Shown in pieces: positions 63,872-64,000 of a stretch of DNA of 64,000 nucleotides; position 1 is the stretch's first letter; every line of letters starts with the position of its first letter. Source of the stretch: Auanema rhodensis (lineage: Eukaryota > Nematoda > Chromadorea > Rhabditida > Rhabditidae); assembly GCA_964057225.1 (NCBI GenBank), contig OZ059895.1, forward strand, positions 496,001 through 560,000, written 5' to 3'. The translations under genes and the position numbers were made by a program. The notes under the pieces are model-generated. The model was not told the origin of the DNA. It saw only the letters and a list, made by a program, of their open reading frames with translations, and searched no databases.

Positions 63872-64000
63872 TGAGTTTCCATGTACACTCAACATTGCTT
63901 CCAAAAACATTTTGACAAAAATTTTTTCGAAAAATTTCAAAATAATTTAGCAAAAAGTACATGTTTTTAGATTCCATTTTTCAAGACAAAGACGATAGAC
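63872..64000 (+). repeat. Partial monomer at the window edge (class K2)
   Basis: The first 129 bases of the 183rd unit. It carries the K2 markers GTACATG and CAAGACAAAGACGATAGAC and follows a P2 unit, the usual order in this part of the array. It is cut by the end of the window, so the satellite continues beyond it. Confidence 0.95.

Larger units (their letters stand above)
1..64000 (+). repeat. Satellite DNA array, 351-bp monomer, 182.4 copies head to tail
   Basis: The whole window is one tandem repeat. The TGAGTTTCC box recurs at 1, 352, 703, 1054 and onward to 63872, always in the same orientation, with no foreign DNA between copies. The unit is 351 bp except in three copies (352, 338 and 352 bp). 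The first copy has about 109 G+C in 351 bases (31%). Copies differ from each other at a limited set of recurrent diagnostic positions, so this is a homogenised satellite and not a set of decayed duplicates. No gene, RNA gene or transposon is visible. Long homogeneous arrays of this type are known from centromeric and pericentromeric heterochromatin of eukaryotes; that location is inferred here. The satellite family and host are not recognised. 351 bp is close to twice a typical nucleosome repeat. Confidence 0.99.

Noticed and set aside
1-64000. CRISPR array
   Set aside because: The repeat unit is 351 bp with no unique spacers; every base belongs to the repeating unit.
1-64000. tRNA-derived or SINE-like origin with pol III boxes
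   Set aside because: I saw no convincing A box or B box (GGTTCGANNCC) in the monomer on either strand, and no poly-A or target-site duplication marking a retroposed unit.
1-64000. Transposon or terminal-repeat element as the basis of the array
   Set aside because: There are no long terminal inverted repeats, target-site duplications or transposase remnants; the dyads found are short and internal to the unit.
1-64000. Assignment to the Drosophila 1.688 (359-bp) or Tribolium (about 360-bp) satellites because of similar length
   Set aside because: Only the length is similar. I do not recognise shared sequence, and no alignment could be run.
1-64000. Telomeric repeat or rDNA spacer
   Set aside because: No short telomere-type repeat (TTAGG, TTAGGG or similar in tandem) and no rRNA sequence occur; the unit has no recognisable rDNA promoter or terminator.

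Overview
This window is satellite DNA from end to end. A 351-bp, AT-rich monomer (about 31% G+C, counted on the first copy) is repeated head to tail: 182 complete copies plus the first 129 bases of a 183rd. All copies lie in one orientation, and I saw no spacer, inversion, transposon insertion or unrelated DNA. Taking the unit start as the TGAGTTTCC box, units begin at 1, 352, 703 and so on. Three units depart from 351 bp: 3160-3511 (352), 3863-4200 (338) and 5605-5956 (352). From 5957 onward, unit starts fall at 5957+351k. Both window edges cut through the array, so its true ends are not visible. I find no protein-coding gene, tRNA, rRNA, CRISPR array or bacterial feature. Short minus-strand reading frames occur in six units and are judged spurious.

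A tandem array of this size made of near-identical 351-bp units fits eukaryotic centromeric or pericentromeric heterochromatin. The high A+T, together with CpG that is not depleted (about 11 per unit, at or above base-composition expectation), is compatible with an invertebrate such as an insect. I cannot name the species or match the monomer to a satellite I know.

The interest lies in the second level of structure. Diagnostic bases sort the monomers into classes, labelled here with arbitrary letters, and class use changes along the array. Region I (1-12976) uses classes A, B, C, D, F and G. Region II (12977-23857) uses H, J, K, F and D2. Region III (23858-36493) uses N, P, K, Q and R. Region IV (36494-42109) uses S, T, U, V and W. 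Region V (42110-44566) is a displaced copy of the II/III boundary. Region VI (44567-64000) returns to N, P, K, Q and R, with many hybrids. Within regions there are local higher-order repeats of 2, 3, 4, 5 and 6 monomers: for example a 5-mer of 1755 bp at 16136-19645, a 6-mer of 2106 bp at 37898-42109, and a 4-mer of 1404 bp at 44918-47725. Several monomers are clear chimeras (front of one class, back of another), as expected from in-register unequal exchange or gene conversion.

Each monomer also carries conserved dyad symmetry: a 9-bp stem closed by a GTGA loop, a 9-bp inverted repeat across the monomer junction, and a 70-bp imperfect dyad. It also has a run of A/T tracts at near-helical spacing and a partial CENP-B-box-like motif. 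Whether these matter for centromere function is inference. Class boundaries and exchange intervals are read by eye from diagnostic bases, not from an alignment.
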